Shown piece after piece: positions 10,270 through 20,980 of a stretch of DNA of 64,000 nucleotides. The notes beneath the pieces were generated by a model. That model saw only the letters and a program-made list of their open reading frames with translations, had not been told where the DNA came from and ran no database searches. The DNA is taken from NCBI RefSeq assembly GCF_013368755.1, contig NC_049564.1, positions 3,914,001 to 3,978,000 on the forward strand, read 5' to 3'. The stretch's first letter is position 1. Each line of letters opens with the position of its first letter. The position numbers were made by a program, and so were the translations under genes. The stretch comes from Talaromyces rugulosus. Its lineage: Eukaryota > Ascomycota > Eurotiomycetes > Eurotiales > Trichocomaceae.

Positions 10270-12861
10270 ATGGTAGAGCCTCTCAACCGCGTCCGTGAGG
10301 AGCCGCGACGGCTGCACGAAATGCTTTCCCCGACAGCCTGTCGCAGCTGTCGAATGTTAAAAGTAGCTATCACCGGCAGCTTCCTGTGTTTCCTGCAGTG
10401 CTTGTATCTCTTGCTAATTGTCATTTGGCAACTAGATCCGGTGCTCTCGAGGTTCACCCAGTTGTTCTCGTTGCCAGAAGAAGAGGGTTGCATGTGTTTA
10501 TCCGGAACCACCGAATCGAAGACTCCTTGCGGCTCGACGTAACGAGAGGGTTGCCTCTTTGCAGAATCATGGTAGACCCGATGCCAATTCTGAAGGCGAA
10601 GAACTGTTGCGTTCAAGTGGACCAGTAAGGGTACCTCCCACATCTGATCCAGTTGATGATGAAATGGCTTTCGTTGAATTCATGATGGATCCCCAATCAC
10701 CATCAGGCGCTGCTCCATTACCCCTATCCTCAGAGTTTTTTCCTATATCTCCAAGTCATGGTAGTCCCGCACCAGAAGCTATTCCGCCACCAAATGACAG
10801 CTATAGGACAGCCTGCTTTGTTGGCAGTCCGCGGGACTACGCAGTATCGGAGGATCGACGGAGCATGCCAGAACGGGAGATTGGCCTGTTGTTAATTGAG
10901 GTATATTTCTCAAGGGTTTTCTCGGCCTCGTTGTTGTACGATCACAAAGCATTTGTGGAGGGTTATTGTGCTGGTACGCTTTCAAAGCATACCCTGCTTA
11001 GCACTTTTGCGATTTCGTCGCTGTGCGTATGACCTACTCCATAAAAGTTCCAATATACTGAGGGAGGGACCATTGCTAACCGGGAGACATCCGAATACGT
11101 AGATTCTGTCGTTCTTCTCCAGCTGAAACGTGTGGCAAAAAATCATCTCTTGGTGAGCTCAAATCGTTGGGAGACCGCGGTCGCGAGTGGGCGCAATGGG
11201 CGAGCGAGTTGGTCTTGGCCAACTCTGACACTCCAGATTTGGCCCGTGTATGCTCCTGTGACGTACTTAGTCTTTACTGGTTTGCCGTGGGTGAGAACGA
11301 GAGGTCTATATTTCATGCCAGTGAGTATGGATTGACCACTAGTCATTCTCCGACTGATCTTACAATGCAGCCGTCTCACAAACATCATTATATATCCTAG
11401 ATCGCAAGACAAGTCACGGAAACACAGATCCCCAGTTCTGGATCCCTCGGGCTATTTCGAGGGAACGTGTCCACTGGGCTTGTTTTGTCAAGAGCTGTAT
11501 CAGTGAACTTGCCCCAGGTTGCCGTCCTTTTGATTTGGATATAGACTCGATTATTGAACGAGGGTCGCCACAGCCGGGTCGGGCTGACCCACTATCCTTT
11601 GCTTCACCTTCGACTGTCCTCAACGGCTACATTGACTGGTTGGTCTGGGACGAGACCTTTTCTCAGACTAGTGTCATATACATGCTTGAGGCCTTTGGAC
11701 TTTGGTAAGTGTTCTCCCTTTTAGTGCCCAGGACGACAAATCGTGGCACTTGGATTCAGTTCTCACCGCTCACATCTCTTTCTCTACCAGGCGTAAAGTC
11801 AAAGACTTCGTTCGACAACTGGAAAAGTCAACTTACCAATCGTGTCTAAGCACATTCTTTGAACTAGACGGCAATTTGCAGCAATTTCACTCGTCGCTTC
11901 CTAGCGAATTCAAGAATGATAACCTGATGGACCACCACCCACATCGGGAACCCCTCCAGCGTAATGCATTCTTTATTCTTTCGGTTTACCATCTCTGTAT
12001 GATATTTCTTCACTCTTCCATGGTACCAGCCCTATCACTCTCAACAGCAGGACACAAAATTCCTCCTGCAGTTATCAAAATTTCATCCAAGACTGCGACA
12101 ACCCACGCTCAGCTCTTTGCGAAAATGACCTGCAGCTACCTAAACACAACGCCGGACATAGCAAAGGTTCCCTCCTTCGTGGGGTACTGCGCGTTTGTGG
12201 CGGGAATGGTGCTTTCAGCAGTCATGGGTTTCACCGGCCTGGAGAAGGGACAGGGCGTTCGGCGTGATGGTGCCATTTGCACATTGCTTTTGTGGGAGCT
12301 CAAGGTTTACTGGCCAACCCTACAAATTTTCGTATGTTCCTTCCCTCCTCTATATCCTATAACATGACTCTAATTAATTCCAAAATTGACTATTTGATCA
12401 TACGTCTATTCCTGCTGACGCTATTACAGTACCAAGATTTGGAGACACATTTTCATTTATCTGAATTTGACTATCCCTCACTTCTCAGAAATGGTTCGAC
12501 GAATTTGCAACCGAACAGCTCATTCAGGATAAGTGATCTAAATGACTCTGGCGTAGCAGCTTTCATTGCAGCGTCATGCGATGTAGCCTATTCACCTAAA
12601 AGCGAATTCATTCATCGACCGTATTCTGACGGTCATGTGGAACACTCCAGTATTTCCAGCACATCCCCAGAGGGGAATCGTTCCACTAGTGACAACACAG
12701 GCTACGGCGAATCAACAAGTGCTGATGCCCAAGTTAGATACATAGACGCGATAAATATGGGGTCGCCGCCAGGTGAGCTCCCACCAGACTTGGGACATTC
12801 AACGCCAAATTGGAGCAATTTTTTTATCTCTGCCGAAGGCGGGCTTTTTGGGAAAAATTGA
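10270..12861 (+). CDS. Zn2Cys6 transcription factor of the FAH cluster
   Basis: Six exons (10270-10362, 10436-11022, 11103-11320, 11371-11704, 11791-12331, 12430-12861) give 734 residues. The first intron falls inside the zinc cluster. Joined, it reads TACRSCRMLKIRCSRG and PSCSRCQKKRVACVYP, with cysteines at 24, 27, 34, 41, 44 and 51, the classical C-x2-C-x6-C-x6-C-x2-C-x6-C pattern. A proline- and serine-rich linker leads to a fungal regulatory middle-homology region (LLIEVYFSRVFSASLLYD, GRPHW-type segments). It lies between the MFS pump and the MBL, FAH and acetoacetyl-CoA synthetase genes, so it is the likely local regulator. The second donor used is GTGCGT, chosen because it alone restores frame. 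Confidence 0.88.
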
Positions 12862-13001
12862 AAAACATTAGGTGCCTATATTTCGGTATATTTTTCGGTC
12901 TTGGGGATACTTGTATTATTAATTGTATCTTTCCAGGGCTAATAGTACATCACTAGTAGCTAACCAGGAATACTGGGCGGGAATAGATGAGACATCCATC
13001 T

Positions 13002-14049
13002 TTAGAAATTCCAGATATCCTCCAAAGTTCCAGTATGCGCGATCCAGATCAAGGCGTTCTCACCTTCGCCCTTCTTTAACTCTGCAGTCTGTCTGATTAT
13101 TTCTCTTGCGTCTTCTTCGTGTTCATGAAACGTGTCTGTTGGGGTGACCTTCACTCCCTTGCCAAACGGAGCCTCCGGATACTCGACAAATAGGTGACTA
13201 TGGAAGCAATCGCCGCCCAAGAATGCCCACTTCACCTTGCCATCCTTACGTTTAACACGCGCCAGTGCAGCCAAATTCCCAGGGCAATGGCCAGGGGCGT
13301 CAATCAGCCAAAAACTGCCATCACCGAAGAAATCGTATGCATTTTTGAACGGACCAAGAGGCTGCCACTTTTCCGGGGAAGCCTTGGGAGAAGGTAGTTC
13401 TTCTACGGGAAGCTCCGATTTCTCCTTATTCCAGATGCGACCATCAAAGGTGCTGTCGGCCTCGGAGGGCCATGATTTGGATGCCCATTCGAGTGTACCA
13501 CTACCACACAGCACTTTGGCATTGGGGAAGAACTTGCCAGCAGGAAATATATGATCCCAATGGCCATGACTAGTTTTCATAAGAATTAAAACTAAAGCTT
13601 TTGCTTTTCGCACGTAAAGTTATTTGGCCATACCTTGCTATTATGTATTTCACTTCGTTAGGATCGGCACCCACGGAAACGACATCCTGCGCAGGGTCTC
13701 GCTCGGCTGGGGTTGTAGAGAAGACTGCGTGCTGGACTCTTTGAATTCTGGGAGGATACAATGACAGATCCTGCGTGGCTCATATGTTAATGGTGCCTTG
13801 ACAGAGCTTTAAAAAAATGTGCGGATTTGTTAGGCATACATGAGCAACCCCCAAATCATACCAAAACTTCGTGTTGGATTTCTCATGTTGTATGAAAAAT
13901 CTCCAGGAGGTCGCATAATTGGTACCTTTCAGTCCGGCGATTGCAGTTGATGCCTTTATCTGCATCCAACCGGTTTCGAAGGCTGCAATGGAGAGGACGG
14001 CGCCGCCGGATTCCAAGGGTGGGAGGGGATTGGTTTCTTTGTAAGCCAT
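13002..14049 (-). CDS. Metallo-beta-lactamase-fold hydrolase
   Basis: Three exons (14049-13840, 13770-13634, 13569-13002) give 304 residues. The second splice creates the metal-binding motif SHGHWDH (His117, His119, Asp121, His122), the H-x-H-x-D-H signature of the superfamily; IDAPGHCPGN and FLGGDCFHSH provide further metal ligands, and IAHTG the last histidine region. The fold fits lactonases or thioesterases that hydrolyse a small cyclic ester; the substrate is unknown. It shares a 270-base divergent promoter with the fumarylacetoacetase-type gene, so it probably acts in the same pathway, for example opening a lactone before ring cleavage products reach the hydrolase. No C-terminal peroxisomal signal is present. 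Confidence 0.88.
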
Positions 14050-14319
14050 TTTTTTATTTTAATGTGATTGATCAAAATAATTGAATATTCTCTGAGGTTT
14101 ATTCTATGTAATATTCGGTGTCCGAGCCTATAGATATAACTAGGACTTCCAGATATCCCAAAAACGCGGACCGAAAAGGTCGGCCCGGCCAAGGTTTGTG
14201 TACCTCGACCGGGGGATGATCTAAATATCCAGTTCTTTAATGTATTTTTCTGAAACTCAATTGAGACCCCAATATTATCCAATTTCTTGAACAGAATTCC
14301 TGACAGGGATACGTACAAA
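14050..14319. promoter_or_regulatory. Divergent promoter of MBL hydrolase and FAH-type genes
   Basis: A compact spacer of 270 bases. It holds GGTCGGCCCGGCC at 14178-14190, which on the minus strand differs at two positions from GGCCGGCCCGTCC, and CGACCGGGGG at 14206-14215. One regulator could control both genes from here. Confidence 0.55.
14178..14190 (-). promoter_or_regulatory. Shared 13-mer, inverted near-copy
   Basis: On the minus strand it reads GGCCGGGCCGACC, 11 of 13 bases identical to the copies at 9538 and 16323. It keeps the CCGGNCCG core. Confidence 0.45.
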
Positions 14320-15945
14320 ATGACAATTTCATTTCCATTTCCTATCCTTAGTGACAGCCCGTTTGGGATCTACAATATTCCCTATGGGATATACAGTGTT
14401 CCGGGACAAGTAAGTAGCGTGGGTCATCAATATAGGAAGTCAATATTTATATTTCTCACTTTAAAAGACACCCAGAGCTGCCACGGCTGTCGGAGACTAT
14501 GTCCTCGATCTTGATACTTTAGTTCAGCGCGGGATGCTTGCAGATCCGAAGCTGACACAGTCGTTGGATGGTGTTTTCCTAAAGGTGCGCATGAAAGAAT
14601 TCCCCTTATCTCCTATGTCGATGCGACCGTATGCAAAAGTACAAATTCTGACTGGGTTTAAATAAAGCCGTATCTCAACGACTTCGCAGCGCTTCCGCTC
14701 TCTGATCGCCAGGCGGTTCGCCAGGCTATCGTTCATCATCTTACGAGCGCCGACTCTCCGATTTTCAATGACGTGGAATTTCAAAAAAAGGCTTTCATTC
14801 CAATTCGGGAGGTTAAAATGCACCTACCCATGCGTTCGACCGACTACACCGATTTCTACTCTTCGCTGGTGCACGCTGATAAAGTGAGAATCCACCTCTC
14901 CGTAAACACGACAAAACTAGGCAGTGATGGATTCTTACATTTTTCCTAGGCCGGAAAAGCTATGAATATTCCCATTCCACCCGCATTCTATGAATATCCC
15001 ATGGCCTACAATGGGCGCGTTTCTTCCGTTGCAGTATCCGGAACAGATGTCATCCGCCCTAAGGGCTTCTTCCTCCGCAATCCCGGTGACAAGCACGTCG
15101 AGTATCAAGCTTCCCGAGAGCTTGACTTTGAAGTTGAAGTGGGATGTTTCGTCTCGACCCCCGTGGCACTAGGCAACGTGGTCTCTGCGAGAAATGCGTG
15201 GGCACATGTCTTTGGTTACGTCCTGCTGAACGACTGGTCTGCACGGGACACGCAAAAGTACGAAATGCATCCGTTCGGACCGTTGCACTCCAAGAGCTTT
15301 CTCACTAGTATTTCGCCTTGGGTCGTTACTCCAGACGCGCTTCGTGGTAGTCTTGCTCGTCCAGTAGCATCTAACAACTCCGAGTTGGCGAGCTATCTTA
15401 AGAATGATCCTGATAACCACGCCGGTTACGATATTGAATTGTCGGTGACATTGTCTCGTAAGAGCCCTTCTAGTAAACATGTAGATCTGACAGCCAATTA
15501 ATCTGACTAACTTATATAGGGAAACGATCAAATCCAGTAAAAATCGTACAGTCAAACCTGACAGACGCACACTGGGACTCACTGCAGATGATCGCCTACC
15601 AATCGTCTAGTGGCTGTGGGCTCAACACGGGCGACCTCCTAGGCTCTGGTACAACCTCTTCTCCTGTGAGCCGATACCCATCCTGAATATATATAATATA
15701 ATAGATAAATAATTGTGCAGACACCCGAATCGAGTGACCCCAGAACTCCTTCTGGATGCGGCTGTCTCTTCGAGGCCAATGCCTGCAAGGAGCCCCTGCC
15801 AACTGTCGCTAATGAGGAGATAACTTGGCTGGAAGACGGGGACGACGTAACGATGGAAGGCTGGTTTACTACTGCCGATGGGAAAAGGGCTGGGTTTGGC
15901 CCTTTGAGTGGATTGGTGCAACCGGCGTGGGAGGCGAAGATTTGA
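14320..15945 (+). CDS. Fumarylacetoacetase-type hydrolase
   Basis: Six exons (14320-14409, 14468-14584, 14668-14883, 14950-15457, 15520-15665, 15721-15945) give 433 residues, near the usual length of eukaryotic fumarylacetoacetase. Family landmarks are the N-terminal SPFGIYNIPYGIYSVPGQ, the active-site region YTDFYSSLVHAD, PIPPAFYEYPMAYNGR, the acidic metal ligand stretch ELDFEVEVGCF, and VLLNDWSARDTQKYE with FLTSISPWVV. The expected reaction is fumarylacetoacetate to fumarate plus acetoacetate. No homogentisate dioxygenase or maleylacetoacetate isomerase lies nearby, so this is probably a paralogue serving a peripheral pathway. The C-terminus is Glu-Ala-Lys-Ile; AKI works as a PTS1 in some yeast proteins, so peroxisomal import is possible. 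Confidence 0.92.
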
Positions 15946-16103
15946 TGATTCCACTTGGGGCGATGTTACGATGGATAACTACTTTAACCATGAACAAGAT
16001 ATGAATTTCTCTCTTATGGAAAATCGTTACATGTATAGGGTAGTAAATTGGTTTGGAGGGTCGTATGTACAGACAATCGCTTGGAGCATCCATGAAATGA
16101 GAC

Positions 16104-16117
16104 TAGGGTTAGGGTTA
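16104..16117 (+). repeat. Short interstitial telomere-like repeat
   Basis: Two adjacent TTAGGG-type units, the fungal telomere repeat, in a promoter region rather than at a chromosome end. Such sites can be bound by Tbf1/Rap1-like factors. Confidence 0.6.
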
Positions 16118-16322
16118 ACGCGTGTCTGTGTCTATTATCGTCCCCAAGTAAAATTTTCCCCAACAGTCGCTAGTGTATCTAGAAACTAGATTAGCAATGG
16201 TGAAAATTCCCATTAGCAGAACTTCCAGTGTTTCTCGGCATCGTGACCGCTAATAGCCGCCATAGGCCGTCATCGATTGATGTTTTCGCCTCGGGCCAGA
16301 GTTAGGGCTTGTATGTAGTAGG

Positions 16323-16335
16323 GGCCGGCCCGTCC
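16323..16335 (+). promoter_or_regulatory. Shared 13-mer GGCCGGCCCGTCC, copy 2
   Basis: Exact repeat of the copy upstream of the MFS pump, about 140 bases before the acetoacetyl-CoA synthetase ATG. A second, inverted core follows 4 bases later. Confidence 0.5.
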
Positions 16336-16476
16336 ACATCGGACCGGCTTGCTTGTCACGTCCGCGGGGAGATACTAACAAAAAACGGTCGCGTGTGTAC
16401 CTAAGTAGCTTGAATAATTAATTCTTCTTTTTTATTGAATCGAGCATGATTTATCGTTCAACATATTTGTGAGCAA

Positions 16477-18561
16477 ATGACCACCACCATGTCACACTCC
16501 GAACCCCCTACGCCTCTCTATACACCTCCGCCGGGACTTCGGACCTATATGGACGATTTCCGCGAATATATCAACAAACGACATAGCCTTCAATTACAAA
16601 CATATGACGATCTACATTCATTCTCAGTTGGTGCTCATGCCTCAACTAGAAACGCGTTCTGGACGTATTTGTGGCAATATCTTGAAATCAAAGCATCAGC
16701 ACAACCCACGATTGCCATTGATGAAGCCAGAAATATTGCCAGTTTCCCAGAATTTTACCAAGATGCAAGACTTAATTTTGCTGAGAACCTTCTATCTCGA
16801 CATGGCCATGAAACTGCGATCAAAGTGCTGAATGAAGCTAATCTGGACTCTGGACCAGAAAATGTCTCCTGGGACCAGCTGCAAGAGCTCGTCCGTCAAT
16901 TAGCAGACGCACTATCAAGCTCTGGTCTACAGAAAGGTGACGTGGTAGTTGTTATTGGGGGGAACAACAAGATATCTCTGGCCTTGATACTGGCTACAGC
17001 CAGTTTAGGAGGAGTAATTTCGTCCTTGGCAACGGATGTGGGCGAACAAGCATTACTCGACCGATTGTCACAGTTACGACCACAGTTCCTATTTGCCGAT
17101 GCAAAATATAGATATAATGGTAAAATTCACAGCATCCTACGCAAGGTGAATTCAGTCTGGGACAAGATTAGCAAACCCAATAACGCAGAGCTCGTTATTA
17201 CAACGCCGCATAATAACGAAGACAAGTCAACTCAGTTCGGAGATTTTCTCAAAAGAGAAACAGGGAAACCTCTCACGTTTTTACAGGTTCCCTTCAACAC
17301 TCCACTATGTGTCATGTTTTCATCGGGGACAACCGGTGTCCCCAAGGCTATTGTTCATTCTCATGGAGGTGTGGTTATCAACCTCAAAAAGGAATATAGA
17401 CTGCATTGTAATTTTGATGACAAAGACGTCTACTTTCATTATACCAACATCGGCTGGGCGCTTTGGAATATCATGCTGGGTGCACTCTTCTGTGGTAGCA
17501 CAGTTGTTCTCTATGATGGATCCCCCTTTTATCCCAATGCCGAGCGGTTTCTCCAGCGAGTGCTCTCTACTGGAGTAACTGCATTTGGTGCTGGTCCGAA
17601 GTACTTCTCCGAATTGCGGCGGGTGAATATCCATGCCAAATGCATGGAGAATAACCGTTTGAAGATTCTCCTAAGTACCGGCGCTGTCCTCACACCGGCG
17701 CTGTCAGAATGGATGGCCACTTCTTTTGGTCCTCTGTGCCAAATCAGCTTCTCAGGTGGAACTGAACTATGTGGGTCGTTTGTCCATGGCACTGTGAGCC
17801 TACCAACCTATCCAGGCGAGATCACCGTTAAGGCATTGGGACTCGCCGTCGACGTTTATTCGTCCATGTCATCAGCAAATCCGGGTCGTCCCTTACAGGC
17901 AGGGGAGACCGGGGAGTTGGTTTGCACGCAGCCGTTCCCAAATATGCCCTTGCATTTTTTACACGATCCTGAAAGGGAGAGATATTCGAAAGCATATTTT
18001 TCCGACATACCGTGTATATGGACTCATGGCGATCGCATGTACATCTCTCCTCAGACCGGGGGTATCTACATTCTCGGACGCAGTGATAGCGTCCTCAATC
18101 CAGCTGGTGTACGGTTTGGGAGCGGGGAGATTTATTCCATTATCGAAAAGCATTTTGCTGTTGATATTGTGGACTCAATTTGTGTTGGTCAGCAACGAGC
18201 ATCTGATGAGACAGAAAGGGTCATCCTATTTTTGGTGGTTCGATCAACACCAGAAAAATCCATATCCGACGGCGAATGGAGAAATCTAAAAGGGAGAATA
18301 AGTGATTGCATAGCTAGTAGTCTTTCGCGTCGCCATGTTCCATTCGCCATCATTTCGGTATCCCATATTCCATATAATGCCAACGGGAAGAAGATGGAGA
18401 TTCCGCTCAAGGGCGTCTTATCAGAAGGAAAGCAAGCCTTTGTTAAGAGGAAATTCACCCTTGATGAGCTGAATGCCTTGCAGAGCTATGCCCGATATCA
18501 CGAGAGTTTGGAGGTAGCGCCAGATCAAGAACATCACAAAGTAACCAAGAGTAAACTGTAG
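16477..18561 (+). CDS. Acetoacetyl-CoA synthetase with C-terminal SKL
   Basis: A single intronless frame of 694 residues in the ANL adenylating superfamily. The enzyme activates acetoacetate to acetoacetyl-CoA with ATP. Visible are the N-terminal ACS-type extension, the P-loop-like FSSGTTGVPKAIVHSHGG near residue 282, GWALWNIMLGALFCGSTVVLYDGSPFYP, the adenine-binding SFSGGTELCGSF, THGDRMYIS, GRSDSVLNPAGVRFGSGEIY, and the catalytic C-terminal lysine motif NGKKMEIPLK. The chain ends with Ser-Lys-Leu, a canonical PTS1, so it should be peroxisomal, whereas animal acetoacetyl-CoA synthetase is cytosolic. Downstream of the FAH-type gene it would consume the acetoacetate that enzyme releases. A second ATG five codons in is an alternative start. 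Confidence 0.95.
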   Translation: MTTTMSHSEPPTPLYTPPPGLRTYMDDFREYINKRHSLQLQTYDDLHSFSVGAHASTRNAFWTYLWQYLEIKASAQPTIAIDEARNIASFPEFYQDARLNFAENLLSRHGHETAIKVLNEANLDSGPENVSWDQLQELVRQLADALSSSGLQKGDVVVVIGGNNKISLALILATASLGGVISSLATDVGEQALLDRLSQLRPQFLFADAKYRYNGKIHSILRKVNSVWDKISKPNNAELVITTPHNNEDKSTQFGDFLKRETGKPLTFLQVPFNTPLCVMFSSGTTGVPKAIVHSHGGVVINLKKEYRLHCNFDDKDVYFHYTNIGWALWNIMLGALFCGSTVVLYDGSPFYPNAERFLQRVLSTGVTAFGAGPKYFSELRRVNIHAKCMENNRLKILLSTGAVLTPALSEWMATSFGPLCQISFSGGTELCGSFVHGTVSLPTYPGEITVKALGLAVDVYSSMSSANPGRPLQAGETGELVCTQPFPNMPLHFLHDPERERYSKAYFSDIPCIWTHGDRMYISPQTGGIYILGRSDSVLNPAGVRFGSGEIYSIIEKHFAVDIVDSICVGQQRASDETERVILFLVVRSTPEKSISDGEWRNLKGRISDCIASSLSRRHVPFAIISVSHIPYNANGKKMEIPLKGVLSEGKQAFVKRKFTLDELNALQSYARYHESLEVAPDQEHHKVTKSKL

Positions 18562-19346
18562 CAAGATAGAATATCTGTCTTTTTATAGATACTATCTTAT
18601 TGAATACATGTCTTCTTCCGCGGTCGATCAATGGGCACAATTCAAATCAATGAATCATAAGCCCAAAACCCACTTTCGCCTCGATCCCATTCAGAGAATT
18701 CTCGTACTTGATCTTTTGGGGCTTACCAAGATGCGTCCTCTAAGCTCAGACAGAATTTCATTATGGAGCATAGAACAATCGGTCAACGTTCGATAACGAC
18801 CTAAGACTGAAAGTTAGCGATAGTAAGGCAAGTTACTCGAAGAATTTTTGGGCTTGTCAGCCTGAAGACAAAGATTTCCAACTACATGTGGGTCCTACTA
18901 TCCTTCAGTATCAAGCCACCATCTTGAGTAAATGAAAGTAATTGTACGCAATTCCGAGCATACTGTCCTACCTTGTTATTCTATTATACTATTGGGATGC
19001 CCCTTACGGTAATATATATCCGATACCCGAGGCCCGAGCCTTGGCATCCCGATAGCCCCTAAGCCTATTAGGCTCTAGTGCCTATATTACATACTATATG
19101 TATCTACAGTGGGGTGACTAGTTATGTAGTATTCTAGATTGATTATTATTATTACGAGTCATTAATCTTCTAGCTTTCTTCGTCCCGCCATCTTGTGGCG
19201 TTTATTTTGTATACGCATCAAGTATTATTAATTAGGCAACAATGTTCTTAGATGTTACATATACGTCCCTTCGCCTTATCAATGGAGAATAGACATATCT
19301 ATGTACATGACACCTGGTATATAACAGTTGATACATATTAATTGAA
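18562..19346. other. AT-rich intergenic stretch
   Basis: No gene recognised. Contains a perfect short palindrome, AGCCTATTAGGCT, at 19062-19074 and much AT-rich sequence; could be decayed repeat DNA, but no family is identifiable. Confidence 0.35.
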
Positions 19347-20378
19347 ATGTCTGACCTCACAATAAGACCGTACGATGGTTCCATCGATGCAGACCCAGTT
19401 TCAACGCTGTGGCAAGAGACATTCCCGCAATACCCCGTTGCCTCCCAGCATTTACAACACCTCCTTGCCCAGCCTTGGGGATCGCATTTTGTTGCTATCC
19501 AAAATGATACTTCATCTCGCCTGGTCGGGTTCTGTGCAACTTATACCGAGATATCAAAAACTGCAACTGCAACAACGGCATACTTGCCGATAATCATCAT
19601 CCAGTCTGGCTTCCAGAACCGCGGCTATGGGACAGCGCTTCTGCATTACTCTCTGGATCACCTGTGGAAATCTTTCAAGACCGTCAAGCTGGGATGTCCG
19701 ATTCCCAAGTTCTGGCCAGGCGTGCCGTCGGATCTGAACAAGGAGTTTTTTGCAAAGAGAGGTATCTCCTTCCTATCATCCGTATCCAGCATTATACCGT
19801 ACTAAATGACCTCAGGCTTTAAAGAAAGTATAACCTGCAAAGATATGTACCAACAACTCGCCACATTCAAAGCACCCCAGTACGTGCTCGACCGCACCTC
19901 CTCCAGCGGTGTCACTTTTGCACCTCTAACACCATCCGGAGTGGATGAATGCCTCGCCGCCCAGGAATCAAAATTCCCGCAATGGGCAGGCGGCTACCGG
20001 CTCCTGCACGCCGAGAACCAGCACGACGATATCATGGTTGCACTAGACCACGACGGCATGCAGATTGGCTGGACGCTGATGCTGTCTCCGGGCCGGTCGA
20101 GGTTGTGGTATGGCTTTGCGTTTTTGCCCGTTGCTGGAGGTCCAGACGGGAACGTCAGTGGTACTGGCAAGACGGTTTTAATTGCTGCGGTGGGTGTCGG
20201 CGAGGAGGCTAGAGGGAAAGGGGTTGGTTTGGGCTTGATCTGTGCTGCTATGGAAGAGATGAAGAGGAGAGGCGGCATTGACGGTGTTTTTATCGACTCA
20301 GTGGAGTTGAACAATTTCTACGAGAAGATTGGCTTTGAGACTTGGAAGAATTATGTGGATATGTCCATTGAACATTAA
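19347..20378 (+). CDS. Twin-domain GNAT acetyltransferase
   Basis: Two exons (19347-19761 and 19816-20378) give 325 residues. The first half has the acetyl-CoA binding pattern IIIIQSGFQNRGYGTALL (Q/R-x-x-G-x-G/A type), and the second half repeats it as VGVGEEARGKGVGLGLICAAMEEM, followed by the typical GNAT end VELNNFYEKIGFE. Two tandem GNAT domains occur in various N-acetyltransferase-like proteins. Without the intron the frame would stop after the first domain and restart at an adjacent ATG; splicing restores one protein, and the junction KRGF-KES is typical. The acceptor substrate is not predictable. Confidence 0.82.
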
Positions 20379-20980
20379 AGTTTCTTTAATCAATAATGAT
20401 ACATAATTCAACGTACAAATTTTCACTCTGTGGATTTATTCCAGCACTAAAATATTGCACTTTTTCTGGATAACTTTGTTATCCGTCTTGTGGATATGTT
20501 CGTCGTGTCAAAATAGGCCTAGGAACCAGTGCAACTGAGCCTGCAAGTTAACGGAGAAGTCTGCGCCTAGATATATTCTGTCGACTAATATATGACTCTC
20601 GCTAAGCAACTTCTCCAACGGGTCCCCGGTGCCTGGTCTCGCAGCCTACAAGCCGTCGGCCCCGATAGTGTTCAGTATGAGACCCATTCCCAGTGCTCCC
20701 GGTTCACACGACCAAACAGGGTTATTATGACGGTGGCTTCTGGTGCAACAATGGCTGACCGACTAATCACGGTCCCTCTTTGATACCCTCTTTGATACCC
20801 TCTTTGATACGGTGGTAAAATTCCGAGTCGATATAATTGCAATTCACCTAGTTAGAGACTCGCAATACGGCTGTTCAGTCACATCCTCAGGCGGCCTTCC
20901 ATCTATTCTAGTGCGAAGTTCTCCGTGTGTTGTTTGTTCATTGAGCATTAAAATCTCGCAAGTTCTCCCGACTAACAAAG
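20379..20980. other. Intergenic stretch with a short tandem repeat
   Basis: No gene seen. Start of an AT-rich accessory stretch that continues to about 25.5 kb. Confidence 0.35.
20774..20809 (+). repeat. 12-base tandem repeat, three perfect copies
   Basis: The unit CCCTCTTTGATA is repeated three times without mismatch. Confidence 0.9.

Larger units (their letters stand above)
15946..16476. promoter_or_regulatory. Promoter region of acetoacetyl-CoA synthetase
   Basis: Contains the telomere-like TAGGGTTAGGGTTA at 16104-16117 and the shared GGCCGGCCCGTCC at 16323-16335, with an inverted CGGACCGG at 16340-16347. No gene in the gap. Confidence 0.5.

Noticed and set aside
10363..10398. Short 36-base intron in the first Zn2Cys6 gene
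   Set aside because: Using it destroys the zinc cluster; the 73-base intron ending at 10435 restores all six cysteines.
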